Positions 50,050 through 62,050 of a stretch of 64,000 nucleotides of DNA are shown here, piece by piece. This DNA is from Lithospermum erythrorhizon (taxonomy: Eukaryota; Streptophyta; Magnoliopsida; Boraginales; Boraginaceae), in NCBI GenBank assembly GCA_019722365.1, contig JADFUC010002027.1:1-64000 (forward strand), written 5' to 3'. A model generated the notes under the pieces. The model saw only the letters and a list, made by a program, of their open reading frames with translations. It did not search any database and had not been told where the DNA came from. Numbering within the stretch: position 1 is the first letter of the stretch; every line of letters begins with the position of its first letter. The position numbers were made by a program, and so were the translations under genes.

Positions 50050-51903
50050 CCAAAAACTTATATTTTCATTTCATCTTTTCCTTATATACCCTTTTAGTTT
50101 CAATAGCTTCGACTGCTTTATAAATAAATTATCTCGTCAGTTAACTGAATCCTATTAGTAAACGAGTAAGTAACTTAACAAGTTACTAATAAGCTTCTCA
50201 TTAAAACCGCCAATCAAAGAAAATTTAATTCGATTCCGGGTTTTGTCCAATTTTATTTTACATTATCAATTTAAAACTCTGATTGGGTATCTCGCTGATT
50301 TCAAATCAACTCCCACTTAACAATTCGATTTCAATCATGCTACGTAAATATAACTCAACGCTAAGTCAGATGTGGCGAATTTTCCTCGAGATAATATTAG
50401 TCGATAATAATAAATTCGACCATTAGCGATTATTATATCGATTATGGACGAGATCTACAAATCTTAGCATAACCTCCGATATTATCGTTGAAGTTCCATT
50501 TTAGTAATTTACAATTACTATTAGCGAACACTTAGTTTGGAGTAACTTATCAACTAAGACTAATAAATGAATTGCTACAATAATTACTTCCTGCAGAATG
50601 TAAGTATAATTATGTAAAATCAAAATACTTAATTTCCAACATGGATGATATCCATGATTAGAAATCATGCGAAGTTAAAACTGTCCAAGACATCGTAGTA
50701 CATCCATAGAATATTTGAGTTCTAGTAACAAAATTACTCTGAAATATGAAATTTCCAATCAAACATTTCTTTCTATTTCAAGTGTTACTTAATGTCCTTT
50801 CCGTCTCGTGCTTAACGCCCGAAATAATAAATCTAATCATTAGGCTTCAAATCATAGTTCTTGTGCACTCAACTTTTACAAGTGATGCGAACTAAGTAGA
50901 CAATAGTGCTTATTGATTCCTTCCAAATCATAAGTCTATGTTTCATCACAATTCATGAACCAAGTTCATCATGTCAGAAACTAAATACAATGATACGCCT
51001 TTAGACGCATACACAATTCCAAAGATCATCCAACATTTTTTCAATTGAGTTATAAAAAGAAATAAAACTGCTCATTTAATGCTTGTAATGGGTAGCTAAG
51101 AGATAAATATAACATATTGTCTTCATCGCCACCTTTTAATCGAGACCAAAATTAATTGTCTCTCTCAATCACATCACGACGTTGTTCACTCGACCTAAGT
51201 TCATGTAATGTAGTTTCATTGACAAGTTGGGAAGCTCTGAAATGATCAAGTATTCAATGTTTGTTTTATTAGCATACAACCATCTTCAATGGTTTAATGA
51301 AGAAAATGTTAAAGCATGGATAAATACTTACATAACCACAAGTTTTATGGATTTCTCCTTCACTTGCTTTATTTCATACATAAAGTATGTTTAATATGTC
51401 CAACAATTGGCTACTAAACAAGTAAACGAGCTATTAATCATAATAGGAAATATAAAGAGATCAGGTATTTCAAAACACCCAAATATATTACAAATAAATT
51501 GTAAATATTATACTGCATTTCAAATCTCACAAAATGTACAAGTATTCAAGATCCGTCATGTTGAAATCCAAACGGCAACACTACAACATTTGAATCCCAA
51601 ATATCAAAGAGTTAACTAACCAATCAGGTATTAACGTAACGCCTCAGTCTGGCATCTCCCAAGGCCTTACTTATCGGGATTTTGGCTGGGATCAAGCCTC
51701 ACAAAAACCACCACGAAGTCTTTCTCAAAGACGGCTTGTCCTCACTCACGTGTTCACCGAAATCCTCTAGCTGTCACCCATCCTGCATTCACCCCTGTGT
51801 CAAGCACGCTAATATCGAGTTCTTATGCATTTAAATTTTCTAGTTAAGCATTTATCTCGCTGATAATGCAGTAGCAAATTAACCCAAATCTTATCAAACA
51901 TAT

Positions 51904-51943
<40 letters not shown>

Positions 51944-52740
51944 ATTTTTGGCGGGTCGGGTAATACACAATCCATTAATAACTGGGGCTCAACACTTCCT
52001 AATAGGTGCTAATTAATGTTTATCAATCGGTTTCTCCACAAACGTTAATGGAAATTACCGCTTAAACTATCAATTAAACCAATTCATTTTAATGACTATT
52101 CAGTGCCCTACAACGTTAAGTGGGAAACCACTTCAATACGATTCATTTATTACAATTTAGTCACTTACACTAAGATAATATGCCATCACAAAGCGCCCGG
52201 TAGCCGTGATAAAGTTGCACAACTTTAAAATTTGTTTGATACTTTGGTTAAATTTAACGTAGGTGAGATTAATATTATTTGATTATTATTTAACATGTAT
52301 AATAACACTCAAGTAATATGCACATCATGAAAAATAAAGCAAATAATACACATTCAAGAGATATATGATATGACCCTAAAATAAAGACCTATTACAACAC
52401 TTATACAAAGTGTAATCTAACAAAAGGCCCTATTACAACACTTATACAAAGTGAAGTCTTGTATTCTTCAACTTTTGAAAACTTTCAAAGTTCGCTGTCA
52501 CTGACCGTGAACGCCATCTCTAAACGCCTCCACATCAAGACATTTCATTTACTAACTAACTTAGACAAGAGACAAAGATGTAATGAAAAATAACAAAACA
52601 ACACGACTTAGTTGGTCGCTTACAATGAATAAACTAGCTCACATACCGTATTTAACAAAATATAAAAACTAGGCCATATTAATACATCCTCTTCCATTCC
52701 TAATACAATATATTTAGAGTGTGAAATTAATGACAATAAC
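50050..52740 (-). repeat. 2.6 kb direct repeat, copy 2
   Basis: Matches 38400-41030 as listed there. A minus-strand TATATAAGG lies at about 50087-50095 in the LTR-like part. The two copies differ by many small indels. Confidence 0.75.
51907..51941. repeat. (CA)n microsatellite
   Basis: About 15 CA dinucleotides within copy 2 of the 2.6 kb repeat and absent from copy 1. Confidence 0.95.
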
Positions 52741-54180
52741 TACAATGGATTTATACTATATATTAAATAAAAATACAAACATGTTCACCTAAATAATCCA
52801 TGTTAAAATAATATACTTTATAATTAATATTATCTATAAAATAGATAAATTAATTATCGTATTTGTAAAAGTCTATAATTATATTTAAATAATTATTCTA
52901 AGTTAATATAAGTACTTACAAGTATTTATATTAAACTACACTTTATTTTTAGTTTTAATGTTACATGTAATTCTAATAACACTTTAATTTTAATATTAAA
53001 AAGTGGTAATAACTAAAAGAAAAAAGTTTATCAATTTCCAAATCATTAAAGTTATGAAAAATATTTTCATACTCAAATAATGATTTGTGTGCATTAAAAT
53101 CCAAAAAATTAAAATTACAAAAAATGTAAAATCCTAATTAAATAAAAATTTTAAAGGCGTAAGATTTTAAACTAAACCCTACCACCAACTTCACTTCCGC
53201 CACGCCTCAACCACCACCACTGACCTCATCATAGCTAATGCCACACCACCTCATTTTTAAAGAGGATGACGCCACCTTTCATCACCAAGGCTTCCCATTC
53301 CTGAGCGACGCCTCACCCACCGGCGGAAGGTGTACAGGCTAATTTTGGACGCTTTATTTTTGTTTTAATTCAACATATTTTCAAAATTGATTTGAATGAC
53401 ATAAACTTAACAAAAATCACTTGATTTGGCCAGGACCATCTCTAAGCCCAAGCACGGCCGCTATGGCTGGGATTTGGGCCACTTTAATTCATCATTCGCC
53501 ATTCACGACTTTTGGTATCGATGCTGATAATATCATGCTTATATCAAAGAAGGCACCATGCACTCACTCATGATACAACTCAAATATTATTTTTATATAC
53601 ACCTGTTAACGAATATATAAGACATATCTACAAACTTTATATACTAAACTAATGATATTACGTATCTTAACAAATATATGAGATATATCTACAAACTTCA
53701 TGTTATCTAAGTTATAACATACCCATTGTTTATCTCTCGCTTCAATGTAAGATAATATTTAGACATACGCTGACACGCTAACGCAGGCCTCCCGCACGAT
53801 TACCCATCACCAAATGGGAGGTTATCCGAGATGCCTCGATGTGTCCGTACCTACCTCATACACAGCCGCCAAGATAGTAACAATCGGCAAGACGACTCGA
53901 TTTAAAGAACAACTACTACGCCGCAGCAGAGCCACCGCAGCTACACCACGTCCTACTGGTACGCGCCTCGTGAACGATATTATTTGTATATAATGGATTC
54001 ACATTAAAGCAGTTTATTATTAATTGATAAATGCTTCTCCTCATATTAAAAGATTTATTGAGCAATGCTTCTATCTCCTATTTATTCTAATAAATTAATG
54101 ATTTTTTTCATATGTAAGACGTTAATAATTCTCAAGTTCTATCATTTGCAATAAATGGGAAGGGTGTTAGATTAATTATT
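52741..54180. other. AT-rich intergenic DNA upstream of the UBA gene
   Basis: No gene recognised. A GC-richer patch at 53170-53330 recalls the LTR-element leaders. At 53608-53640 and 53668-53700 a phrase of about 32 bp (containing ATCTACAAACTT) is repeated 60 bp apart. Confidence 0.45.
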
Positions 54181-54289
54181 AGGAGCATAGGATTATTCAA
54201 TTAATAATAATATTGAGATGATGTATACTTGGTTGAATGACAACCTCTCAATACTCCAACACAAATCGCTTCTCTTTTATCTAAAATAA

Positions 54290-54385
54290 AATCGATATTA
54301 CATCATTTCCAGATCCATTTGCCTTAACCTTCACTCTCCCTTTTCTATTTCCATTTTCAACGATCCACTTTCTCTTTTTTCACAG
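54290..54385 (+). other. Candidate 5'-UTR exon of the UBA-domain gene
   Basis: Pyrimidine-rich leader ending TTTCACAG at 54385, directly followed by GTAATTTTC, a good plant donor. The start is a guess because no clear TATA box was found. The acceptor TTTCACAG ends at 56662, giving a leader intron of 2277 bases. Confidence 0.5.
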
Positions 54386-56662
54386 GTAATTTTCTTTCAA
54401 TTTTCACTTTTTGTATCATTTTTATCTATCAATTTGATTTTTTAGATTCAGTTTGTTGTTTTTTTAAATTTTTAAATTGATTATTTTAGAGCTAGGTTGT
54501 CTGATTTATGATTTTAAGCTTACTTTGTCAATATTTAGTTGTTCACAAACGGCTTTGGTGTTTTGACTTATTGTTATTGGAAGAGAATTGGTGATGCTGA
54601 TTTGCTCCATTTCTATTTTTGCATATAATTAGAGCCATGGAGGCGTCCTCATAGCCTAACCGACCCCCACTTTAGCGTTGGGCTCTTTGTTTATGATTGT
54701 GTATGTAAATAGAGATGAATGGAGACGGTATTGTATAGCCGGCCCCACATTATTAGGCTTAGTGTGGTTTAGTTTTTATGTGTTTTTGCATCTTTATTTT
54801 TTACAAACTGGATGAATCGCGCGTCGGTTTTATTACAAGTTAAAGGAACAGTCGTACATTTGTGTGGTTTAGGAGTGTGGTGGCTGAGGTTTTGAGTTAG
54901 ATTATTTTCTTTATATGTTTTAATTCGAAGAAATGTTACGAACACAAAAATAGCTGGAAGAGGGATGGGGGATTCATGTTTATGGCTTTATGTACAAGAA
55001 AGAAGATTGGAGAGAATTATCTCGGAAAATGGAACTGGGCAAAGGGGGTTCATGTTGAAGAACATTTGTAGAAGAGAAGGAGAATTACAGGAAGCCAATT
55101 GAATTGGGGTTGATGCATAAATATTTTGTTCACGAAATCTGTCGACAATCAGTTTGATCTGATTTGATTGCTCTGCCTTTAGTAGCTCAGCTTGGGAAAA
55201 CACTTCATTCTCCTCCTATTTGGTCTGACCCTTGAGTGTGGATATTGATTGCTGTTATTTATGTTGTTTAGCATGAAAGCTTTAGAAATTGTGAAGTGTC
55301 CTACAGATTTGAGTTTATATCAAAATGTCCATACAATTAGATATTATGCACTATAGTCTATATACTTATATGTCAAAAATGTTTACATTAAAAAAAAACA
55401 ATTGAAGAAGACACTTAGGCCAAACTTTGAATTTGTTAGCTAAAATGAGATGGGGTAGTATTATTTATTACCATATTTCAGAACCTGTAGTCCATATTAT
55501 ATTCCAAAGATCTTGAGAACCTAATAGCAATAACTTTTAACTGAAGTATTTCTGGAATGTTGTAATCATCAATTGTAGTATGACTTGCTCCTGCTTGAAT
55601 TGTGCTCTTTTCTTTTTCTTCGTATACATGGCTTTAAATTATAACTAAACAAAAAAAAAATTATTAAAGAAGAGACTATTAATTGTCTCTTTTCTGCTAC
55701 AGTAACCCATTTTATTAATTTTGTTTTTCCTTTTATTTGGGAGGAAGTTTTGACAATTTTAGGTAGACAATAAAATTAAGTATCTTTCTCTGTTTTTGAT
55801 ATGGTTTATTATAGATCGTGTATTCAAATTGAAATGATGCAAATTAATTGGTTGTTGTATTCATTCTTTAAGAAATTAGTTTATATTATATTCAATTTCT
55901 TTTATTTTGAATGAGCTGCTTTGTCTTTACACATGAATATCAAGGCAAGTGGTAGACTTGGTTTGAGCTTACGATTATATCCAACCGATTGTAAAAGATG
56001 CCTATTGTTGGAAAGAAGACGAATTTGTAATAATGAATTGGAACAAACAACAAACATAGAAAAGGGTGTATAAATAATTGAGCCATTTCTTTTTCCCTGA
56101 ACTTACTCAAATATAAGAGTCCCTCCCAAGATTGATATCACGAGATAGGATTCAACTTTTACTAATAGAAAGATGGGATAGAAGTTACAATAGTAGCAGC
56201 TAAATGTACAGGTGCCGTAACAAGAGTAGGGTCAGTTGAATACTCCCTTTGTCTTACAATATTTGATGTTTTAGACCAAGAGTTTTTTTCTTTTTACTTC
56301 ATATTATATATGTTCAATGTACTTTTTTCTATATCGTTCATGTTTGCCCCTAATACAGTTGATGCTAATACAAACATAATAATGAACAACATTAATTAGT
56401 TAATTGAGGGTTGTATAGTGAAGTATTATAGTCACATTGATGAAGTACCTTTGAGCTAAACGATCAACTATTCTAAGACAAAGGGAGATGTAAGTATCTC
56501 ATTCAAATTAAAGTATTTGTTAATCCCCAACATCCTTGTATATAGGTTGTGTTTTGAAGTACAAAATTATACCTGCCCAAGAACGGAAAATACTTGTCTA
56601 TCTAAAGTTTTATTATGCCTGCATTTTAAAATTAGTTTTGCTGATGTGCTTTAGTTTCACAG
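54386..56662 (+). other. Candidate 5'-UTR intron of the UBA-domain gene
   Basis: T-rich, with stops in all frames, bounded by GTAATT and TTTCACAG. It holds a Stowaway MITE at 56243-56487. Long leader introns commonly enhance plant gene expression; that role is inference here. Confidence 0.5.
56243..56487. mobile_element. Stowaway MITE in the UBA gene leader intron
   Basis: 245 bp with inverted ends: CTCCCTTTGTCTTACAATA on the left and TATTCTAAGACAAAGGGAG on the right, matching the Stowaway consensus CTCCCTCTGTCC. A TA precedes the left end as expected for a TA target; the right flank (ATGTA) is blurred. Confidence 0.85.
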
Positions 56663-56687
56663 ATTTCAAAATTCTACGTCAACAAAA

Positions 56688-58616
56688 ATGTCTCCAACTT
56701 TGAGATCCAACTCAAATGACAAGAAGGCCCCAAAAGAACATCTGAAGTCCACTTTGAAGTTTTCAGGGCAAGCCAATTCAGGTGGTGGGATTCCTGCAAG
56801 TGGATACAACCCACTTTTGGGTACATTCCACACCCTTGAGTCCACTACAGGTTCTTTTGCTCCAGCTCCTCATGTTAATGGTCGTTTTCAGAATATAGAT
56901 GAGACAGACGATCATGGTGGGAACTCACTCGGACCTGGCATGGAGTATGATATAGTTTCTAATAATGATAGCTGGTCCGGTGAGTCAGAAGACCACAAAG
57001 AGAAAACATCTCCTACTCCCCGTCAAGAGGTAGTAATTGGAGCTGACAATGATAAGAGAGAAAAAATTCGCCAAAAGAATGAGAGGAAGCATCAACGTCA
57101 GAAGGAGAAGAGAGCACAAGAATTGCATGAGCGGTGTACTGGGTACCTTATGTCGAGAAAGCTTGAAGCACTTGCACAACAGCTTGTTGGGATGGGGTTC
57201 TCCCAAGAAAGGGCAACAATGGCTCTCATTCGGAATGAAGGCAGGGTGGAGCAGTCCGTTAATTGGTTATTTGAAGGTGGTGAAGAAGCAGAGTCGCACA
57301 TAGAACATAACCTGGACACGGGTAGTAATCTCAAAATCGATATATCCGAAGAGCTTGCTCGCATGGGTGACATGGAAAATAGATATAGGTGCTCCAAACA
57401 AGAGGTTGAAAGAGTTATAGTAGCTTGTGAAGGTGATCTTGACAAAGCAGAAGAAGCTTTAAGGGCGCAAAAGCAAGAATCTCAAACTGCCACACCTAAG
57501 CCTGAAGAGATCGGTGATGTGCATAATGAAGATAGTGGTAAGCTTCCGCCAGCTGTTAATCAAAACTCGGTCAGAGCACAACCAAAACCAACGACATTGC
57601 AAGGTATGCAACATAAAAAGGATCAGAAAGATTTGAACTACATAAAGTCTGTGAATACAATTGGGTTGGCTATGGATCCTAAGAATATGCATTCATTGAA
57701 AAGAATTGAGCAAAAAACTGAATGGGGAAAGCCTCAACAACTTTCAGTTTCAGCTGATAAAATCTTGTCTAGTGCAGTTTCAAATTCTTCTCTTTCCAAT
57801 TCTATGGCATCACCGCTGCAGACTTCTCAACCAGCAGAAAAGTATGACCCCCGTAATGTTGTGGGAAATGAAGTGAAACGTCTGCAATTAAGATCAGTAA
57901 GAGAACCAGTTACAATGATGCAGCGGCCTGTCAATTCAAAGCCGATTCCTACCTCAAGTGCTAGCTCATCCCCACCTGGGTTAGCTACCCGTTGGTATCC
58001 TGTAAATGTTGAGTCTGGTAAGCCTAACGGGTTGGTGCCAAGTATCCCTGGCTCTAGAAGTGTAAGTCCAAATTCTGCGACGAATGCAAATTATAGCCAA
58101 TTTCACTATCAACAACACCTTCCACAGTCGCAATTTGTTTGTAGCAATGGTTCAGTTGAATCCGTAGTCAGGAGGAGTAATCCTATGTGGAGCAGGAGTG
58201 GAACATCACCAACTCTTGATGCCGCTTCATCCCTTGGACTTTTTACCAATGGCTTCTCAGGGCCATCTCTAGTAGACTGGAATAATGGCAGTATGTTGCA
58301 TTTTGATTACACCAATATAGATTGGAGTGTGGAACGTGGGTCATCTTTGTCAAGGTCGGGTGCTCCATGGCCTGGAATGAATTCTTTCCCTCAGAACAGT
58401 ATCTGTAGCCATACATACGATTCATTTACATCTGGTCTTGGAGTTAAGGCATCCATGAGAGGCGTTGTGCCCAATGGAGACGCTATTTCAATGGAAATTC
58501 TGAAGCAGAACGGATTAGCTACGAGTGAAGGCGGATCACGCGAGTGGACTTCTCCCTTTGAAGAAAGAGATCTTTTTAGTTTATCCAGACAATTTGTATC
58601 CCCTCCATCTCTTTAG
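56688..58616 (+). CDS. UBA-domain protein, plant-specific, 642 residues
   Basis: Intact single coding exon. Residues 1-110 are polar and disordered. A highly charged K/R/E helix follows (122-150). The UBA domain (about 158-198) has the LVGMGFSQERA loop and an NWLFEGGEE end, the fold that binds ubiquitin. A second UBA-like helix bundle lies at about 218-262 (ISEELARMGDM to DLDKAEEALRAQ). The rest is a long serine/asparagine-rich tail without motifs. The start at 56688 follows AACAAAA, has a good plant context and lies 25 bases after a splice acceptor. I take it as a cytosolic or nuclear ubiquitin-binding adaptor; no catalytic domain is visible. It resembles Arabidopsis proteins annotated only as UBA/EF-Ts-like. 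Precise function is unknown. Confidence 0.93.
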   Translation: MSPTLRSNSNDKKAPKEHLKSTLKFSGQANSGGGIPASGYNPLLGTFHTLESTTGSFAPAPHVNGRFQNIDETDDHGGNSLGPGMEYDIVSNNDSWSGESEDHKEKTSPTPRQEVVIGADNDKREKIRQKNERKHQRQKEKRAQELHERCTGYLMSRKLEALAQQLVGMGFSQERATMALIRNEGRVEQSVNWLFEGGEEAESHIEHNLDTGSNLKIDISEELARMGDMENRYRCSKQEVERVIVACEGDLDKAEEALRAQKQESQTATPKPEEIGDVHNEDSGKLPPAVNQNSVRAQPKPTTLQGMQHKKDQKDLNYIKSVNTIGLAMDPKNMHSLKRIEQKTEWGKPQQLSVSADKILSSAVSNSSLSNSMASPLQTSQPAEKYDPRNVVGNEVKRLQLRSVREPVTMMQRPVNSKPIPTSSASSSPPGLATRWYPVNVESGKPNGLVPSIPGSRSVSPNSATNANYSQFHYQQHLPQSQFVCSNGSVESVVRRSNPMWSRSGTSPTLDAASSLGLFTNGFSGPSLVDWNNGSMLHFDYTNIDWSVERGSSLSRSGAPWPGMNSFPQNSICSHTYDSFTSGLGVKASMRGVVPNGDAISMEILKQNGLATSEGGSREWTSPFEERDLFSLSRQFVSPPSL

Positions 58617-58930
58617 AGAAATAGGAAGGATCCAAGAAATAAAAAGGCATGACTATAAAATGTGCTTGGATTTGATGTTGGTTCTTGTGATGCTTTGACC
58701 TGTGTGGTGATTTGTAAACTGGAACTTTTGCGGAAAAAGCATCATGTTATTTGCTTACTTTCAATCTTTTCTCTTCCCCTCTCTAGTTTGATGTTAGTTT
58801 CTTACCTGAATTCAGTTTGGTTAATGCTAAAGTATGTGTGAAGATCTATAATAACTGAAACCAATCTTGTCCGGCTTTTATGGTGCTCAAGCCCCTTATA
58901 TTTAAAGGTGCTTAACGTGTATTTCTGTGA
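58617..58930 (+). other. 3' UTR and downstream region of the UBA gene
   Basis: T-rich, with an AATAAA at 58638-58643, only about 20 bases past the stop, and no other clear signal. The true end of the transcript cannot be placed from sequence and may reach the minisatellite. Confidence 0.45.
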
Positions 58931-58933
58931 ATC

Positions 58934-59104
58934 TTTGAAATGGGATGATGGCGGAAAGGATTTTTACCCAAACATTAATTGGTCAGCGCGATGAAGTGAT
59001 TATAAATTATATATATATATATAGAGAGAGGTAGAGAGAGTTTGAAATGGGATGATGCCAAAAAGATTTTTACCTAAATATTAATTTGCTTATGTATTAA
59101 TGGG

Positions 59105-59165
<61 letters not shown>

Positions 59166-59238
59166 CGGAGAGAGAGAGAGAGTTTGAAATGGATGACGCT
59201 GAAAAGCGATTTTACCTAAACATTAATTTATGATAGCG

Positions 59239-59287
<49 letters not shown>

Positions 59288-59377
59288 TAGAGAGAGAGAG
59301 AGAGAGTTTGAAATGGGATGGATGCTGAAAGGATTTTTACCTAAACATTAATTTAAGCATGTATTAATGATTATAAT

Positions 59378-59440
<63 letters not shown>
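58934..59440. repeat. Minisatellite with AT and GA tracts downstream of the UBA gene
   Basis: Four imperfect units starting at 58934, 59041, 59183 and 59307. Each reads TTTGAAATGGGATGATG, then a GATTTTTACC-AAACATTAATTT phrase, then (TA)n and (GA)n. Unit lengths (107, 142, 124 and about 134) differ mainly in the two dinucleotide tracts. Confidence 0.93.
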
Positions 59441-59443
<3 letters not shown>

Positions 59444-59449
59444 ATAACT

Positions 59450-59925
59450 TGTTTAGCACAACCAATATCTATTTGAACTCCTTTACTTGTAGGAGTACAT
59501 CTTGGATTTGTCGACATTGCGATATTTGAGTCCAATTCATTTACGACCTGGGCTTGAATCGGGAGAAATAGTAGGTATTATCAGGCCACTCAATTGGAGA
59601 GCCGGGTATCCATTGACATTAAGAACTTTTCATATTAAGTTAATATTAACAAAGCGGCTATCAACATGTCCGAGCCTTTGTAATGGAAAAATCAAATTGA
59701 ATGAGGGCTTGCCCTTTAGTTCATCGATATGTACATGTCATGGACGGATCCGCCTTTTATGTTCTGTAGACTTGTATGTAACTATTGATAGTGAAGATAT
59801 TATACATAATATGAATATTTCACCAAAAAGTTTTATTTCAAAATAATTAATGTGTGGAATCCGAACAAGTGATTGTCGAGATTCAGGCTGATCTTTGTTT
59901 TATTTTTATTTTTTTTAATTTATGC
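59450..59925 (+). other. Stretch with an unidentified 114-codon open frame
   Basis: The frame at 59502-59846 has an ATG, seven cysteines or serine-cysteine pairs scattered through it, and no domain, signal peptide or membrane segment that I recognise. Sequence quality looks clean, as in the host genes. It may be a decayed exon, organelle-derived DNA or a chance frame. Confidence 0.2.
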
Positions 59926-60170
59926 ATTTACAAATATAGTTTGTTAACACATTTATGAATATTTAGCCAAAAATTTATGCCTACAAATATACACTAACTA
60001 TGTAGAAATGCACAAAGTGTATCGGCATTTATAAGTTTATCCAAAGTGTATTTGTATTTTGTACGAAAAATATATAAATTTCTCAATATTAGAATTTATT
60101 TGTGCCCACAAATATTCATAAATATATTTTCAAAATATATTTGTACTTGCATAAATTAAAAAGTTTTTTA
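59925..60170. repeat. Dispersed AT-rich repeat, copy 2
   Basis: Related to 34054-34200 as described there. This copy is longer and repeats CACAAATAT- and GTGTATTTGTA-like words. Confidence 0.5.
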
Positions 60171-60180
60171 AAAAATGAAG

Positions 60181-61365
60181 GGTAAATTTCACACAGGCAC
60201 CTGAACTAACAAAATCATTTCAAATAGGCACATAAACTATTCAACCTTTCAACAAAAGACTGACTACATTTCTAAGACATAAACTCATTAAAATCATACA
60301 TCTATACTTATCGGCCAAAATCAATTTTAAAAGGGCAATTTAGGCAAACAACATTCAAATAACTCATCCACCCCTCTAACTAACCCAACCACACATAATT
60401 CTTAACTCACCCACTCAATTTTAATTAATTACATAAAAATAAAATAAACACATCATCTTCAACTTTACACCTCCACCCCCACCCCCAAATGATATTCAAA
60501 TAGTATTCAAATGGAAGCAGCAACTATTGAATCACCGAATTGCGGCAAAAAATGTTCAAAACTCCATGAAAGAAAGCATCAACTTCAATTCCTTTGTGCC
60601 ATACCTGTTAGGAGGATTTCCAGCAAAAACCATGCCCATACTTAAACACACAATCTCCAACTTCTACTTACTACACATAATTAAACACATAATCGCTACT
60701 TACTTCGACAAATACGAAAACACCACATCATCATACTAACACATAATTAGAGGAAGAATTGGACTATTATTATTATTATTATTAGAGGAAGAGCGGCAGC
60801 CATACAAAGAATGATATGCTTTCTACACTGAACCCACCAAACAACTAATCCATTTTGTAAACCAAAAGACTCTGTTTCTTTGTTATTTTGTTCATTATAT
60901 TAAAGTACCCCAATTACCCATCTTCACCTTAGAGGCTGATTGTAAACAATTGCAGTATTAAAGTCTTACAATAAGTTTTTACATCCAAAAGAAGCTGAAA
61001 ATGCAGAGAAACTGAAAAATTTCTGTGAAAATATAATCAAGATTTAATTTTCATTGAAAATCTCATTATAAGGGGTAGGGTAAAGGTAGCATCAAGACGA
61101 TGTTTATTTTATTTTTATTTAAGAATTAAAATTGAGTGGATGAAGAAGATTACGCGCTTTGGCCGTAAGTAATAGAGGCCAAGACTATTTTGGACATTGG
61201 TTGGCTTAAATCAAGCTCTTTAAAAATCGATTTCATTTAAAAGATAGCAGCCACAATTCGAAAAAGCTCATACAAAATACACCCAGAACCCATTTAAAAG
61301 GGTGAATAATCTTGCCTATTAAACGATTTAATTCAACTGCATGTGCGAATTTAGCCAAAATTAAA
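60181..61365. mobile_element. Fold-back (long inverted repeat) element, possibly Mutator-like
   Basis: The left arm begins GGTAAATTTCACACAGGCACC. Positions 60400-60485 (CCACTCAATTTTAATT, then AAATAAAAATAAAATAAACA and CATCTTCA) pair in inverted orientation with 61060-61150. Outer parts of the arms are more diverged. The central 60490-61050 holds a 70-codon open frame (60527-60739) without a known domain. Start and end are approximate. Confidence 0.6.
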
Positions 61366-62050
61366 GCAAAGAAACTTCAATATTATCACGGGCCAAATTA
61401 TGGAATTAAATATGAATTTCCAAACAGGGTGAACTCGACCTTATGACTTCATTGTTTATTACTGAGTACATTACAATTTATTACATAAATTAATTAAAAA
61501 CCTGTATGAGATATCTTACAAAAAATTATGTTAAATGATGTTTTACTACGGAATATCTTACAACAATTATATTATGGTATCCTATTAATATTGATATTTT
61601 AATCATTTCATTTTCATACTTTATGCTAGTTTCCTCATGTTTCTAGACAAGCCTCAATGGAAATGTAAACCTACGGACATACAGTAAGACTTATTTTGAA
61701 CTTAGTACGGAATATTGATTAACAATTTTTTTTTATATATAAAATCAATATAAACATACCTTTCGCCGGAATCAAAAGAAATATGCTTAAATCATATTAT
61801 GCAGAAATAGGGGAAGCATGATAATTTTTAAGAAATTATCTCAATCTTAAACATATAATTTTGATTCAAATCAAGATTATAGTTATATCTAATAATTAAG
61901 ATAAAACGAGTTTCTTAATTTTGATAAATGAGAGTTTGAGATACATTTATGAACATGAACTATACTATTTCATTCATCCCATGAAGGTCATCTATTTTCA
62001 TTTTTTTATTTCTACAATCAGTCTCATTCCGATCAATTTACATACATTCT
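61366..62050. other. AT-rich intergenic DNA
   Basis: No gene, repeat or regulatory motif that I can support. Confidence 0.5.

Noticed and set aside
56985..57692. Minus-strand and alternative-frame open stretches within the UBA gene
   Set aside because: Shadows of the intact 642-residue frame.
59502..59846. Possible organelle-derived insertion
   Set aside because: I could not recall any plastid or mitochondrial gene that matches; left as unidentified.
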